DNA from: RYN-230 sp963834705
GTDB taxonomy: Bacteria; Actinomycetota; Actinomycetes; Streptosporangiales; Streptosporangiaceae
NCBI GenBank assembly: GCA_963834705.1
Contig: CAWICV010000008.1
Coordinates: 124,001 to 188,000 of the forward strand
Direction: 5' to 3'
Length of the DNA stretch: 64,000 nt
Part shown: piece by piece, positions 34,370 through 43,453 of the stretch
How positions within the stretch are numbered: the stretch's first letter is position 1
How the letters are laid out: the number at the start of each line of letters is the position of its first letter
Translations under genes and position numbers: made by a program
The notes under the pieces: generated by a model
Seen by the model: only the letters and a program-made list of their open reading frames with translations
What the model was told of the DNA's origin: nothing
Database searches by the model: none

Positions 34370-34816
34370 TCAGAGCATGTACTTCAGCACTAGGTCGCCG
34401 AGGCGCGGGAGTGCGGCCCGGATGTGCTTGGTGGCACTGCCACGGACACTGCGGTAAGCCTTGATGACCGTGGGCCGTCCCGAGGTCGACGCCTTGGCGT
34501 CGGTGACCGAGAGCAGTGCCTCGGCCACCTCATCACCGCGCTTGGCCAGGTAGTCGCCGAAGTCGCCGCCCCCGGAGGTGGTGAAGTCCGCCCAGTACGG
34601 CTCAAGCTGGGCGACGAAGTCGGGGAGCAGCTTCCCCACCATGTGCTTGGCGTGACCCGGCATAAAGGTGTTCACCGTTTTGAAGGCGAGCTTGACTGCG
34701 GTGCCGGAGACCCCTGACTTCTCCCCGATCTCCTGCTCTATCAGCTGGTAGCAGTCGGCAGTCACTGCTGGCCTGGTGCCCGGCGCAAGGAGGACCTCGG
34801 TGAGCGTGACTGTCAT
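34370..34816 (-). CDS. DUF6918-type conserved actinobacterial protein
   Basis: The 148-residue soluble, mainly helical protein carries AVTADCYQLIEQEIGEKSG, LEPYWADF, GDYLAKRGDEVAEALLSVTDA and ALPRLGDLVLKYML. This is a pattern I recall for a conserved actinobacterial family of unknown function (DUF6918). It has no signal or membrane segment. ATG 34816 has AGAGGAA at 8 bp. It looks like a core-genome gene caught between the two polysaccharide modules. Confidence 0.75.
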   Translation of the reverse strand: MTVTLTEVLLAPGTRPAVTADCYQLIEQEIGEKSGVSGTAVKLAFKTVNTFMPGHAKHMVGKLLPDFVAQLEPYWADFTTSGGGDFGDYLAKRGDEVAEALLSVTDAKASTSGRPTVIKAYRSVRGSATKHIRAALPRLGDLVLKYML

Positions 34817-35152
34817 AGATGTGTTCCTCTCATTCAGATGAGCTTTGACCCTTGAGTACCGCATCCCTACGTAATGCGCCGTACATCACTAGACGGTGAG
34901 AGGCCGCTGGTGGTTTACCGGCCCGCCGGGTGATGGCGGCAACGACCTCCACGGCGGCGGCTGATCGCCTACGGTCCGGAAGCGGGATGAAGCGCGCTTA
35001 CCACGAAGGGCGGCTGCCAGCCCAGCAACCGTGCCGGTCGCGACATTTCTCTGCCAGTAGTGCGGTAACAGGACAACCATCGGGGCAGCCCCCGCGTCTC
35101 CTCTATGTGCCCGGCGCTGATGGGCAGGTAGCCGACCAAGGACGGTGATCGG
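34817..35152. other. divergent intergenic region before the second sugar transferase
   Basis: This 336-bp region must hold the promoters of the DUF6918 gene (leftward) and the sugar transferase (rightward). I could not identify firm -35/-10 pairs, and no small gene is evident. Confidence 0.35.
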
Positions 35153-36613
35153 GTGTCATCTGGCAGCACGGCGGCTACCGAGACCCGGCGCAGCCAGTCG
35201 CGGCAGGCCACCCCCAATCTCACCGCATGGACCAGTGCCTACCTGCGCCAGACGGTGCTCGCGGACTGCTTGGGTGCGCTCGCCGCGGGGTTCGTGGCCT
35301 ACTGGATACGTTTCGACGCGGTCAGTTACCGGCCGGGCGTCTACCTGGCATTCACCGGCCTGATGCCGCTGCTCTGGATAGGCTCGCTGGCTCTGGTCGG
35401 CGGTTACGACTCGCGGTTCATTGGAGTCGGCTCGGATGAGTTCCGGCGGGTGATAAGGGCGGCGGTGATGCTGACCGCCATGATCGCGATCGCCTCTTAC
35501 GCGGTCAAGTTCGACACCGCCCGCGGATATCTCGTCATCGCACTACCCTGCGTGACCATCATCGATCTCGTGGCCAGGTACCGGCTGCGGCGGCGGCTGT
35601 ACCGGCTGCGCAGCCGGGGCGTGTGCATGCGAAAGGTCGTCGCAGTGGGGGACGCCCCGGCGGTCGCTGAGCTGGTCGGGGAGTTGCGCCGCGGCACGTA
35701 TCACGGCCTGGATGTCGTGGGTGCCTGCCTGGCTGGCGGGACCATGCTTCACGAGATCGCGGGCGTCCCGGTTTTCGGCGGTGCTGACAAGGTGACGTCC
35801 ACGGTTAGCCACCTCGGCGCCGACACGGTGGCCGTGCTGGCCTGCCAGGACCTGGACAGCCTGCGGCTCCGCAAGCTCGCCTGGGACTTGGAGAAGACTG
35901 GGACCGACATCTGCGTAGCGCCGGCCTTGCTCGACGTGGCCGGTCCGCGCACCACGATCCGCCCGGTCGGCGGGCTGACTCTGCTGCACGTAGACCACCC
36001 GCACTTGGATGGCGGCAAGCAGGTGCTCAAGACGGTCTTCGACAAGATGGTGGCGTTGACTGCGATCATCCTGCTCACCCCGCTGCTCGTGATCATCATG
36101 CTGGCCATCAAGCTGGATGACCACGGCCCCGTGTTCTTCCGGCAGATCAGGGTGGGTAAGAACGGCCACGACTTCTCGGTCTGGAAATTCCGCACCATGG
36201 TCGTGGACGCCGAGCAGCGCAAGGCGGAACTTGCCGCTCAAAATGAGGGGGCGGGCGCGCTGTTCAAGATGCGCCAGGACCCCCGGGTGACCAGGGCGGG
36301 CAACTGGCTGCGCCGGTACTCCCTAGATGAGCTGCCGCAGCTGTTCAACGTGCTGTTCGGCGACATGTCCCTGGTCGGGCCCCGGCCCGCGCTACCGGTC
36401 GAGACAGCCAAGTATGGCCATCACATGCGGCGCCGTCTGGTGGTCAAGCCGGGGATCACCGGGCTGTGGCAAGTGAACGGCCGCTCGGATCTGACCTGGG
36501 ATGAGGCAGTCCGGCTCGACGTTCGTTACGTGGAAAACTGGTCGCTCGGTCTCGACCTTCAGATTCTGTGGAAAACGTGGTCTGCCGTGACTCGGGGTCA
36601 CGGCGCCTACTAG
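35153..36613 (+). CDS. polyprenyl-phosphate sugar-1-phosphate transferase (module B)
   Basis: The 486-residue paralogue of the protein at 18186 has the same layout: four N-terminal helices, a Rossmann-like middle, then a membrane helix and catalytic domain. The catalytic motifs are VFFRQIRVGKNGHDFSVWKFRTM, DELPQLFNVLFGDMSLVGPRPA and VKPGITGLWQVNGRS. GTG 35153 has AAGGAC upstream. It stands alone between module A and the sulfate genes and may initiate the polymer exported by module B, which lacks its own initiating enzyme nearby. It converges on cysN. Confidence 0.93.
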   Translation: MSSGSTAATETRRSQSRQATPNLTAWTSAYLRQTVLADCLGALAAGFVAYWIRFDAVSYRPGVYLAFTGLMPLLWIGSLALVGGYDSRFIGVGSDEFRRVIRAAVMLTAMIAIASYAVKFDTARGYLVIALPCVTIIDLVARYRLRRRLYRLRSRGVCMRKVVAVGDAPAVAELVGELRRGTYHGLDVVGACLAGGTMLHEIAGVPVFGGADKVTSTVSHLGADTVAVLACQDLDSLRLRKLAWDLEKTGTDICVAPALLDVAGPRTTIRPVGGLTLLHVDHPHLDGGKQVLKTVFDKMVALTAIILLTPLLVIIMLAIKLDDHGPVFFRQIRVGKNGHDFSVWKFRTMVVDAEQRKAELAAQNEGAGALFKMRQDPRVTRAGNWLRRYSLDELPQLFNVLFGDMSLVGPRPALPVETAKYGHHMRRRLVVKPGITGLWQVNGRSDLTWDEAVRLDVRYVENWSLGLDLQILWKTWSAVTRGHGAY

Positions 36614-36665
36614 GCGGCCCCGACCGCCGGGCCGGCAGCTGGGGAAACAATTACGGCAGGGTATC

Positions 36666-37976
36666 TCATCGTCCTTCGGTAATCATCACGGCACCTACGG
36701 TCGCGTTCGTCCTCTCGTCAATCAGGATCAGCCCGCCGGTCTGCCGGTTGCGGTTGTACGGATCGAAGAACAGCGGCTGGGTCAGCCGCAGGCTCACCCG
36801 GCCCACCTCGTTCAGGCTCAGCCGGTCCGCGCTCTCATCCCGGTGCAGCGTGTTCACGTCCAGCCGGTAGTGCAGGTCGCGGACGATGGCCTTGACCGTG
36901 CGCGAGGTGTGCTTGACCACCAGCCGGTCCCGCGGGCCGAGCTGCCGGGTCTCCGACATCCAGCAGACCATGCCCTCCACGTCCTGCGAGACCAGCGGCT
37001 GGTTGTGCGGCCGGCAGATCAGGTCGCCACGGGAGATGTCCAGGTCATCCTCGAGCACCAGGGTGACCGACATCGGCGGGTAGGCCTCGGGTACCGGGCC
37101 GTGCGCGGTGTCGATCCGGGAGATCTGCGTGGTCAGCCCGGACGGCAGGTGCATCACCTCGTCACCCGGCTTGAGCACGCCGCCCGCCACCTGGCCTGCG
37201 TAGCCCCGGTAGTCATGCAGCGCCGGGTCGGTGGCCTGGTGCGGCCGGATCACGTATTGCACCGGGAAGCGCACGTCGATCAGGTTGCGGTCGGACGCGA
37301 TGTGCACGTGCTCCAGGTGGTGCAGCAGCGATGGGCCGTCGTGCCAGGACATTCTGTCCGAGCGCTGCACCACGTTGTCGCCGTGCAGCGCGGAGATCGG
37401 GATGAAGCTCAGGTCACCGATTTCCAGCTTGGCCGCGAACGCGGCGAACTCCTCGCTGATCCGCTCGAACACGTCCTGGCGGTAGTCGACCAGGTCCATC
37501 TTGTTCACCGCGAGCACCAGGTGCGGCACCCGGAGCAGGGTGGTCAGGAACGCGTGCCGCCGGCTCTGCTCGGTCAGCCCGTTACGCGCGTCCACCAGCA
37601 CGATGGCCAGATCGGCGGTGGACGCGCCGGTCACCATGTTGCGGGTGTACTGGATGTGCCCGGGGGTGTCCGCGATGATGAACTTGCGCCGCGGCGTGGC
37701 GAAGTACCGGTAGGCCACGTCGATCGTGATGCCCTGCTCCCGCTCGGCGCGCAGGCCGTCGGTGAGCAGGGCCAGGTTGGTGTAGTCCTCACCGCGGGCC
37801 TTGCTGGTCCGCTCGACCGCGGCCAGCTGGTCCTCGAAGATGGCCTTGGAGTCGTACAGCAGCCGCCCGATCAGCGTGCTCTTGCCGTCGTCCACCGAGC
37901 CGGCCGTGGCCAGCCGCAGGATGTCCATCGGCCGGCTGCCCTCCGGGGAGATGATGTCCTCCACCGTCGCCGTCAT
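36666..37976 (-). CDS. cysN: sulfate adenylyltransferase subunit 1 (GTPase)
   Basis: This 436-residue EF-Tu-like GTPase has GSVDDGKST, DTPGH and NKMD. It drives ATP sulfurylase (CysD) to make adenosine 5'-phosphosulfate. The length is that of CysN alone, with no fused APS kinase. ATG 37976 overlaps the cysD stop by one base; the longer reading frame upstream is cysD in another frame. Sited between sulfotransferase genes, it probably supplies activated sulfate for polymer sulfation, though cysteine synthesis is also possible. Confidence 0.93.
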   Translation of the reverse strand: MTATVEDIISPEGSRPMDILRLATAGSVDDGKSTLIGRLLYDSKAIFEDQLAAVERTSKARGEDYTNLALLTDGLRAEREQGITIDVAYRYFATPRRKFIIADTPGHIQYTRNMVTGASTADLAIVLVDARNGLTEQSRRHAFLTTLLRVPHLVLAVNKMDLVDYRQDVFERISEEFAAFAAKLEIGDLSFIPISALHGDNVVQRSDRMSWHDGPSLLHHLEHVHIASDRNLIDVRFPVQYVIRPHQATDPALHDYRGYAGQVAGGVLKPGDEVMHLPSGLTTQISRIDTAHGPVPEAYPPMSVTLVLEDDLDISRGDLICRPHNQPLVSQDVEGMVCWMSETRQLGPRDRLVVKHTSRTVKAIVRDLHYRLDVNTLHRDESADRLSLNEVGRVSLRLTQPLFFDPYNRNRQTGGLILIDERTNATVGAVMITEGR

Positions 37977-38896
37977 CAGAAGTAACCCTCTCGCTTGCGG
38001 TCTTCCATGGCTGCCTCGCTGGTCCGGTCGTCGGCCCGGGTCTGGCCGCGCTCGGTGATCCGGGTGGCCGCGATCTCGGCGATCACATCGGGCACCGTGG
38101 TCGCGGTGGACTCGACCGCGCCGGTGCAGGACATGTCGCCCACAGTGCGGTACCGGACCGTGGTCTCGAAGACCGGCTCGCTCTCGTCCCGGCTGGTGAA
38201 CTCGCTGTCGGCCAGCAGGATGCCATCCCGCTCGAACACCTGCCGGGTGTGCGCGAAGTAGATGGACGGGATCTCCAGCTTCTCCCGCGCGATGTACTGC
38301 CAGACGTCCAGCTCGGTCCAGTTGGAGATCGGGAACACCCGGATGTGCTCGCCCATCCGGATCCGGGTGTTGTAGCTGTTCCACAGCTCGGGCCGCTGGT
38401 TCTTCGGGTCCCACTGGCCGAACTCGTCACGGAACGAGAACACCCGCTCCTTGGCCCGGGCCTTCTCCTCGTCCCGGCGCGCCCCGCCGAACACCGCGTC
38501 GAACCGGTGCTCCTCGATGGCGTCCAGCAGCGTGGTGGTCTGCAGCCGGTTCCGGCTGGCCCAGCGGCCGGTCTCCTCGGTGACCCGGCCCTGGTCGATG
38601 GACTCCTGCACCGAGGCCACCACCAGCTTCACGCCGGCCTCGGCCACCCGGCGGTCCCGGTAGTCGAGCACTTCGGGGAAGTTGTGCCCGGTGTCCACGT
38701 GCATCACCGGGAACGGGATCCTGGCCGGCCAGAACGCCCGCTCGGCCAGGGCGAGCATCACGATGGAGTCCTTGCCACCGGAGAACAGCAGCACCGGCCG
38801 CTCGAACTCGGCGGCCACCTCCCGCATGATGTGGATGGACTCAGCCTCGAGCACTTCCAGCTGGGACAGCGAGTAGTCAGAACGCGTCACGGCCAT
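37976..38896 (-). CDS. cysD: sulfate adenylyltransferase subunit 2
   Basis: This 306-residue PP-loop ATP pyrophosphatase domain protein has LFSGGKDSIVML and MHVDTGHNFPEVLDYRD. FGGARRDEEKARAKER and the NWTELDVWQYIAREKL end match CysD. It joins sulfate to AMP with CysN. ATG 38896 has GGAG upstream. It is the middle gene of a cysQ-cysD-cysN unit read leftward. No APS kinase (cysC) or APS reductase is in the window. Confidence 0.94.
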   Translation of the reverse strand: MAVTRSDYSLSQLEVLEAESIHIMREVAAEFERPVLLFSGGKDSIVMLALAERAFWPARIPFPVMHVDTGHNFPEVLDYRDRRVAEAGVKLVVASVQESIDQGRVTEETGRWASRNRLQTTTLLDAIEEHRFDAVFGGARRDEEKARAKERVFSFRDEFGQWDPKNQRPELWNSYNTRIRMGEHIRVFPISNWTELDVWQYIAREKLEIPSIYFAHTRQVFERDGILLADSEFTSRDESEPVFETTVRYRTVGDMSCTGAVESTATTVPDVIAEIAATRITERGQTRADDRTSEAAMEDRKREGYF

Positions 38897-38962
38897 CAAG
38901 CAAACTCCGGGTCATCGGGCATGTGGGACATGGTCAGCGCACTCTCCCATCCGGGAGCGCCG

Positions 38963-39721
38963 CTAAACAGCTGAACAGTCGACTGCGCGCAGGCAATCCA
39001 ACAGCGTGGCTGCGAGTCCCGTCGGGCAGATAAGGATATCCGGCAGGAAAGGGTTGGTCTGATTGTAGGCCAGCGGCGAGCCGTCCAGGCGGGATGTGTG
39101 CAGGCCAGCGGCCTGGGCAACCGCCACGGGGGCGGCTGAGTCCCATTCGTACTGGCCGCCGCTGTGCAGGTAGGCGTCGGCGTCGCCGGTGATCACTGCG
39201 GCTGCCTTGGCACCGGCCGAGCCCATCGGGACCGGGATGAGCTCGATCCGCTCGGCCAGCCGCTTCAGGAACGCGGGCGGCCGGGTCCTGCTGACCAGCA
39301 CCCGCACTGGGCGCCCCGGTTCCGGGGCAGACGGCGTGGTAGGCGGCAGCGCGGTGCTCAGCACGCTGTCCTGCGCGGGCAGCGCGACTGCCCCGGCGGT
39401 CAGTACGCCGCCTGCCCAGAGCGCCACGTGCACGGCCCAGTCGGTCCGGCCCGGCTCACCGAACTCCCGCGTCCCGTCCAGCGGGTCGACGATCCAGACT
39501 CGGCCCGCGGACAGCCGGGCAGGGTCGTCCTTGCCCTCCTCAGACAGCACCGCGTCGGCCGGGCGGAGCCGGGCCAGTTCAGCGGTCAGGTACTCGTGCG
39601 ATTCGCGGTCACCGTGCTTGCGCAGGTCACCGGGGTCGCCGCCGCGGGCTCGCAGGGCCAGCAGGCGGCGGCCCGCCGCAGCGGCCAAGTCGTGGGCCAG
39701 CCGGTGGTCGTCGGTGGTCAT
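38963..39721 (-). CDS. cysQ: 3'(2'),5'-bisphosphate nucleotidase
   Basis: This 252-residue member of the inositol monophosphatase superfamily has VLSEEGKDD, VWIVDPLDGTREF (metal-binding DPxDGT) and the C-terminal YEWDSAAPVAVAQAAG. It removes the 3'-phosphate of PAP, the product inhibitor released by sulfotransferases. Location upstream of cysDN and near four sulfotransferase genes fits that role. ATG 39721 was chosen; the longer frame has no family similarity. Confidence 0.9.
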   Translation of the reverse strand: MTTDDHRLAHDLAAAAGRRLLALRARGGDPGDLRKHGDRESHEYLTAELARLRPADAVLSEEGKDDPARLSAGRVWIVDPLDGTREFGEPGRTDWAVHVALWAGGVLTAGAVALPAQDSVLSTALPPTTPSAPEPGRPVRVLVSRTRPPAFLKRLAERIELIPVPMGSAGAKAAAVITGDADAYLHSGGQYEWDSAAPVAVAQAAGLHTSRLDGSPLAYNQTNPFLPDILICPTGLAATLLDCLRAVDCSAV

Positions 39722-40050
39722 CAGGCGGGCTTCCCCTCTCCCGGCTGGGCGCCGGCCCGTACAGGCTAGGGCATCAGGGCGTGTCCTGGCCGGTCTTAGC
39801 CGCCAGCGGGATGGATCACGCACACCCCGGCGCGCCAGTGGGCGGCGTGCTGCCGGCGCCGGGCAGTCCTTCTCGTGCCGGTCTTGCGAAGAGCGTAAAC
39901 CTCGCCGTGGTGCCAGGCGTCCAGTCACTGGCATACATTCCGCGGTTCTGCGCCCTTGCGGGGCCTGATGGGCGGGATGACCAGGTGGGGTGTATTTCAA
40001 CCGGTTATGAGCTGCGGCCTGATGACGGCCACGGCCGGGGAAGGGGCACT
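39722..40050. other. divergent intergenic region, cysQ/LamG protein
   Basis: This 329-bp region must carry the promoter of the cysQDN unit and that of the secreted LamG gene. I recognise no firm operator, riboswitch or small gene in it. Confidence 0.35.
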
Positions 40051-41208
40051 ATGTCTGGGTGGTTGCGCCGGGCCGCAGGCATGGCGGCAGTGCCGGTCGT
40101 GGCGGGCATGACGCTCATCCCGTCGGTAGCCGCATCCGCGGCCACGAATCTCCTTCCCAATGGGACGTTCGACGGCGGGACGACGTCCGGCTGGAAGGGC
40201 ACTAACGCCACGCTGAGCGTGGTCAGCCCGGGCTTTGGCGGCACTGGCGATGCGGCCAAGGTGACGCTGTCCAAGGCGGCTACGTCCTACTCCGTCTACG
40301 CCCAGCCCAAGCCGGCCACCAACGTGGCGCAGGGCAGCCAGCTGCAGGGCACCGCCGAGGTGCTGGGGGTGTCCGGAAAGTACACCTGCCTGCTGCTCCA
40401 GGAGGTCAAGCCGGCCGGCGGGACAGTGCAGACCGCTAAGCAGTGCGTGAAAGCCACCGGGAGCTGGCAGGCCATCGGCCCGGTGACGCTGACCGACCAG
40501 GCCACCGGTGACTCGGTGGGGTTCCTGATCCAGCAGACCGGGGCGGTGTCCGGTAACAGCTTCCTGGCCGACAGCCTGTCACTGACCGAGTCGTCCTCGA
40601 CTTCGGCCACGGTTGCCGGGCAGTGGAACATGAACGAGACGTCCGGAACGACCATGGTCGACTCCTCCGGCAACCACAACAATGGCACGCTGAACGGCCC
40701 CGTGCAGCTAGGCGTGGCCGGGCCCCCTGGCCAGGGCACTGCGTACAGCTTCAGCGGGAAATCTGACGCTGATGTGCCCTACTCGCCCACGCTGGTCGCA
40801 GGCTCGGCGAACATCGACATAGCGTTCTGGCTCAAGACCACCAACCTGCCCACGACAGGCGACTATGACCTGGTCCGCATGGGGGATTACCCGGCCCAGG
40901 AGTACAAGGTCGAGCTGGAGAAGACCAACCAGATCGCATGCACCTACCATGGGTCCTCCAGCAGCAACAACGCGACCGGTGGCGCCAACCTGGCCAACGG
41001 CCAATGGCACTACGTCCAGTGCATCAAGACCGCCACTGCCATCCAGCTGGTGATCGACGGCACGACGGTGGCAACCACATCCGCGGTTATCGGGTCGGTG
41101 TCCCCGCCCAGCGACCTGAATGTCGGGGCCCACGGTAACCCGGGAACCTCTGGCGGCTTCGACTGGTATCAGGGCGAGCTGGACGACGTGTCGGTCACGT
41201 TCGGCTGA
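40051..41208 (+). CDS. secreted carbohydrate-binding/LamG two-domain protein
   Basis: The 385-residue protein has a signal peptide ending ASAA. An N-terminal beta-sandwich resembles galactose-binding or CBM domains (NLLPNGTFDGGTTSGWKG). A C-terminal LamG domain from about residue 190 (GQWNMNETSGTTMVDSSG, IDIAFWLKT, YKVELEKTNQIAC) is clearly homologous to the protein at 15381-16058. ATG 40051 has AAGGGG upstream. It is probably an extracellular polysaccharide-binding protein. The next gene starts in its stop codon. Confidence 0.82.
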   Translation: MSGWLRRAAGMAAVPVVAGMTLIPSVAASAATNLLPNGTFDGGTTSGWKGTNATLSVVSPGFGGTGDAAKVTLSKAATSYSVYAQPKPATNVAQGSQLQGTAEVLGVSGKYTCLLLQEVKPAGGTVQTAKQCVKATGSWQAIGPVTLTDQATGDSVGFLIQQTGAVSGNSFLADSLSLTESSSTSATVAGQWNMNETSGTTMVDSSGNHNNGTLNGPVQLGVAGPPGQGTAYSFSGKSDADVPYSPTLVAGSANIDIAFWLKTTNLPTTGDYDLVRMGDYPAQEYKVELEKTNQIACTYHGSSSSNNATGGANLANGQWHYVQCIKTATAIQLVIDGTTVATTSAVIGSVSPPSDLNVGAHGNPGTSGGFDWYQGELDDVSVTFG

Positions 41209-41828
41209 TGGGCGGGACAGGTATGAGCAGGACCGGGATGAGCAGCATCAGCAGGATGGCCGCCGCGGCCGCGGCGGCCATCCTGCTCGCCTCGTGCAGT
41301 AGCGGCCCGCACGGTTCAGCCACCGCGGCGTCCGGGGCGGCGGGAGCTTCTGGGCCCACGAGCGGCTCAGGATCGGCGGGGCAGTCGGGCACCAACTCCC
41401 CGGCCACCGGTTCTGCGGCGGGGAACACACCGGGCACCGCTCCGTCGTCCGGTCGGCTGACCATGCGGCAGGCGGAGGCGGCCTACGTGCGCATCGTGCA
41501 CCCCGGTAGCACGTTGGCCGACAAGCTCGCCGCTGCCGCCAGCGGGACCGCGCCGTTCAGTCAGTTCCGCACCGATGCCCTAGCTTACGTCAAGGAACTG
41601 CGCGTGGAGATCGGCAAGTTCCAGGCGGTGCGATGGCCAGCAAAGGTCGAGGCCCGCATCAACGCAATGGCCAGGACCGACTTCCCGGCCGACATCAACT
41701 GCCTCCAGGCGATGTCGGCGGCCGGCAGCACGGCCGCGTCCCAGGCGGTAGCCAACGGCAACCATGACTGCATGGTGGCCGATAACTCCACGATCCCCGG
41801 CACGCTCCCGTCAATGCTCAGCCAATGA
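41208..41828 (+). CDS. putative lipoprotein of unknown function
   Basis: The product has about 206 residues with a hydrophobic N terminus ending in a lipobox (ILLASC), followed by a Ser/Gly/Ala-rich spacer of about 50 residues. A helical domain of about 120 residues begins LTMRQAEAAYVRIVHPG and contains two Cys. The start is either ATG 41208, overlapping the previous stop, or ATG 41223. It probably sits on the outer face of the membrane beside the LamG protein. I do not recognise the family. Confidence 0.72.
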   Translation: MGGTGMSRTGMSSISRMAAAAAAAILLASCSSGPHGSATAASGAAGASGPTSGSGSAGQSGTNSPATGSAAGNTPGTAPSSGRLTMRQAEAAYVRIVHPGSTLADKLAAAASGTAPFSQFRTDALAYVKELRVEIGKFQAVRWPAKVEARINAMARTDFPADINCLQAMSAAGSTAASQAVANGNHDCMVADNSTIPGTLPSMLSQ

Positions 41829-41902
41829 GGGCACCGGGCTCAAGCCAATGAGCAGCCCCGGAGCGGCCCGCTGCGATAGCGAAGGCGCTCCGTAATGCCT
41901 GT

Positions 41903-41924
41903 ACTCTTCCGATCACGGAAGAGT
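41903..41924 (+). terminator. perfect hairpin after the lipoprotein gene
   Basis: ACTCTTCCG (41903-41911) and CGGAAGAGT (41916-41924) form a 9-bp stem with a 4-base loop 75 bp after the stop codon. GATGAGCTTTCC follows. It is either a terminator or an operator for the downstream gene. Confidence 0.5.
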
Positions 41925-42028
41925 GATGAGCTTTCCTCACCTATATAACGATTAAGCCTCAGATGCCCTGATTATTGCTGAACCGAGGCATCGGCTTGGC
42001 CGTTGCTGGTACCTTTTGCCGGTACACT

Positions 42029-42050
42029 GCCGATACGTGTGTATATCGGC
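42029..42050 (+). promoter_or_regulatory. inverted repeat upstream of the propeller gene
   Basis: GCCGATA (42029-42035) and TATCGGC (42044-42050) flank an 8-base loop 20 bp before the GTG start. A TACACT -10-like box lies at 42023-42028. It could be an operator overlapping the transcription start or a 5' leader hairpin. Confidence 0.4.
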
Positions 42051-42070
42051 CGAATTCATGAGCAGAGCGG

Positions 42071-43441
42071 GTGGGGATCTTGATTCACTGGCGAAAAGGG
42101 GCTGGCTTGTTCGCGGGCAGCCTGGTTGCGAGCAGCTTGGTGGCCGCTAGCCTGGCGCTCCCCGCGATGGCGGCGGCGGGTGGGCCGCCGTCAGTAACTC
42201 CGGCGTCCGGCACGCCCCAACTGGCGTCAACCGGTACAACCGAGCAGATCAGGCAGTTGGTTCAGTGTGGCAGCACGATGTACGCGGTCGGCAGCTTCAC
42301 GTCGATCAGCAGCCACGGCACGACGTACACGCGGGACAACGCCTTCAGCTTCAGCGCTGCCGCGCCATACACCGTCACATCCTGGAACCCGAACGTGAAC
42401 GGAGTGGTCAATTCGATCACTTTCAACGGTTCCAACTGCGCGGACGCTTACATCGGCGGGAAATTCACTCAGGTAGGCGGCACCTCGGCGGCGGACATCG
42501 CCGAAGTGGACACGTCTGCCGGTGCGGTCGTCACCGGTTTCAAGCACAGCGCTAATGGCCAGGTGGAGACGCTGCTCGGGGTGAACAACCACATCCTGAC
42601 CGGTGGCTATTTCACGTCGATCAACGGCAGCAGCCGCCATTACATGGCCAGCCTGAATCCAGGCACCGGGGCGGACGACGGGTTCCTGGCGCTGAACATC
42701 TCCGGGAACTACAGTTTTGCTCCGAACAACGGGACCAGGGTCTACAACCAGCAGCTCAGCCACTCTGGCCAGTACGACCTGGTGGAAGGCGACTTCACCT
42801 CGGTCGGCGGGCTGCCCCGGCAGCAGATCTTCATGCTTAACCTGTCCGGGGCGACCGCCACGGTGACCCCCTGGACCTCGCCGGAATGGGATGGCAGCAG
42901 CAATGCCTACCCCTACGAATGCGCCACTGTCGAGCCGTTCTACATCCAGGCCGCGTCGTGGTCGCCGGACGATTCGACGATCTACATCGGGACTACCGGG
43001 TATCACCCGAACGGCTACCCGGTCGGGGCTACGCCGCGTACCGGACTGTGCGATGCGGCGGCCGCTTTCCCGGCCACTCAGGGGCCGGTGACGCACCGGT
43101 GGGTCAACTACACCGGCTGCGATTCGCTCTACTCGACGGCGGCCGACGCCAGCACCGCCTACTTCGGCGGCCACGAGCGGTGGTCGGAAAACCCGGATGA
43201 CTGCGACAATGCGGGCACGGGCGCTATCAAGGCCCCCGGCATGGAGGGCCTGTCGCCGACGACCGGTCTGCTCACCTACAACCCCACCCGGGGCCGCGGC
43301 CTGGGGGCCGACGACATGCTGATCACGAGCGCGGGGTTGTGGATCGCCAGCGACAACGCGCAGAACACCAACAACTGCGGCCTCACCTCGGCCGGCAAGC
43401 CTTACTACGGGCACGCCGGCATCTGTCTCCTTCCCTACTAG
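42071..43441 (+). CDS. secreted beta-propeller (delta-60/DUF5122-like) protein
   Basis: The 456-residue protein has a signal peptide (AGLFAGSLVASSLVAASLALPAMA) and then blade-like repeats of the pattern GGxFTxxGG with an acidic end. Examples are AYIGGKFTQVGGTSAADIAEVD, ILTGGYFTSINGSS and LVEGDFTSVGGLPRQQIFML. The C-terminal part has six or more Cys, suggesting disulfides. Such proteins are extracellular and of unclear function. It precedes a sulfotransferase gene by 12 bp and a GH26-like gene, so these three probably form one transcript. Confidence 0.75.
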   Translation: MGILIHWRKGAGLFAGSLVASSLVAASLALPAMAAAGGPPSVTPASGTPQLASTGTTEQIRQLVQCGSTMYAVGSFTSISSHGTTYTRDNAFSFSAAAPYTVTSWNPNVNGVVNSITFNGSNCADAYIGGKFTQVGGTSAADIAEVDTSAGAVVTGFKHSANGQVETLLGVNNHILTGGYFTSINGSSRHYMASLNPGTGADDGFLALNISGNYSFAPNNGTRVYNQQLSHSGQYDLVEGDFTSVGGLPRQQIFMLNLSGATATVTPWTSPEWDGSSNAYPYECATVEPFYIQAASWSPDDSTIYIGTTGYHPNGYPVGATPRTGLCDAAAAFPATQGPVTHRWVNYTGCDSLYSTAADASTAYFGGHERWSENPDDCDNAGTGAIKAPGMEGLSPTTGLLTYNPTRGRGLGADDMLITSAGLWIASDNAQNTNNCGLTSAGKPYYGHAGICLLPY

Positions 43442-43453
43442 CGCGGGACGCTC

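Noticed and set aside
36666..37976. CysN-CysC fusion supplying APS kinase
   Set aside because: The protein ends at normal CysN length (436 residues) with no second P-loop kinase domain, so PAPS formation needs a cysC elsewhere.
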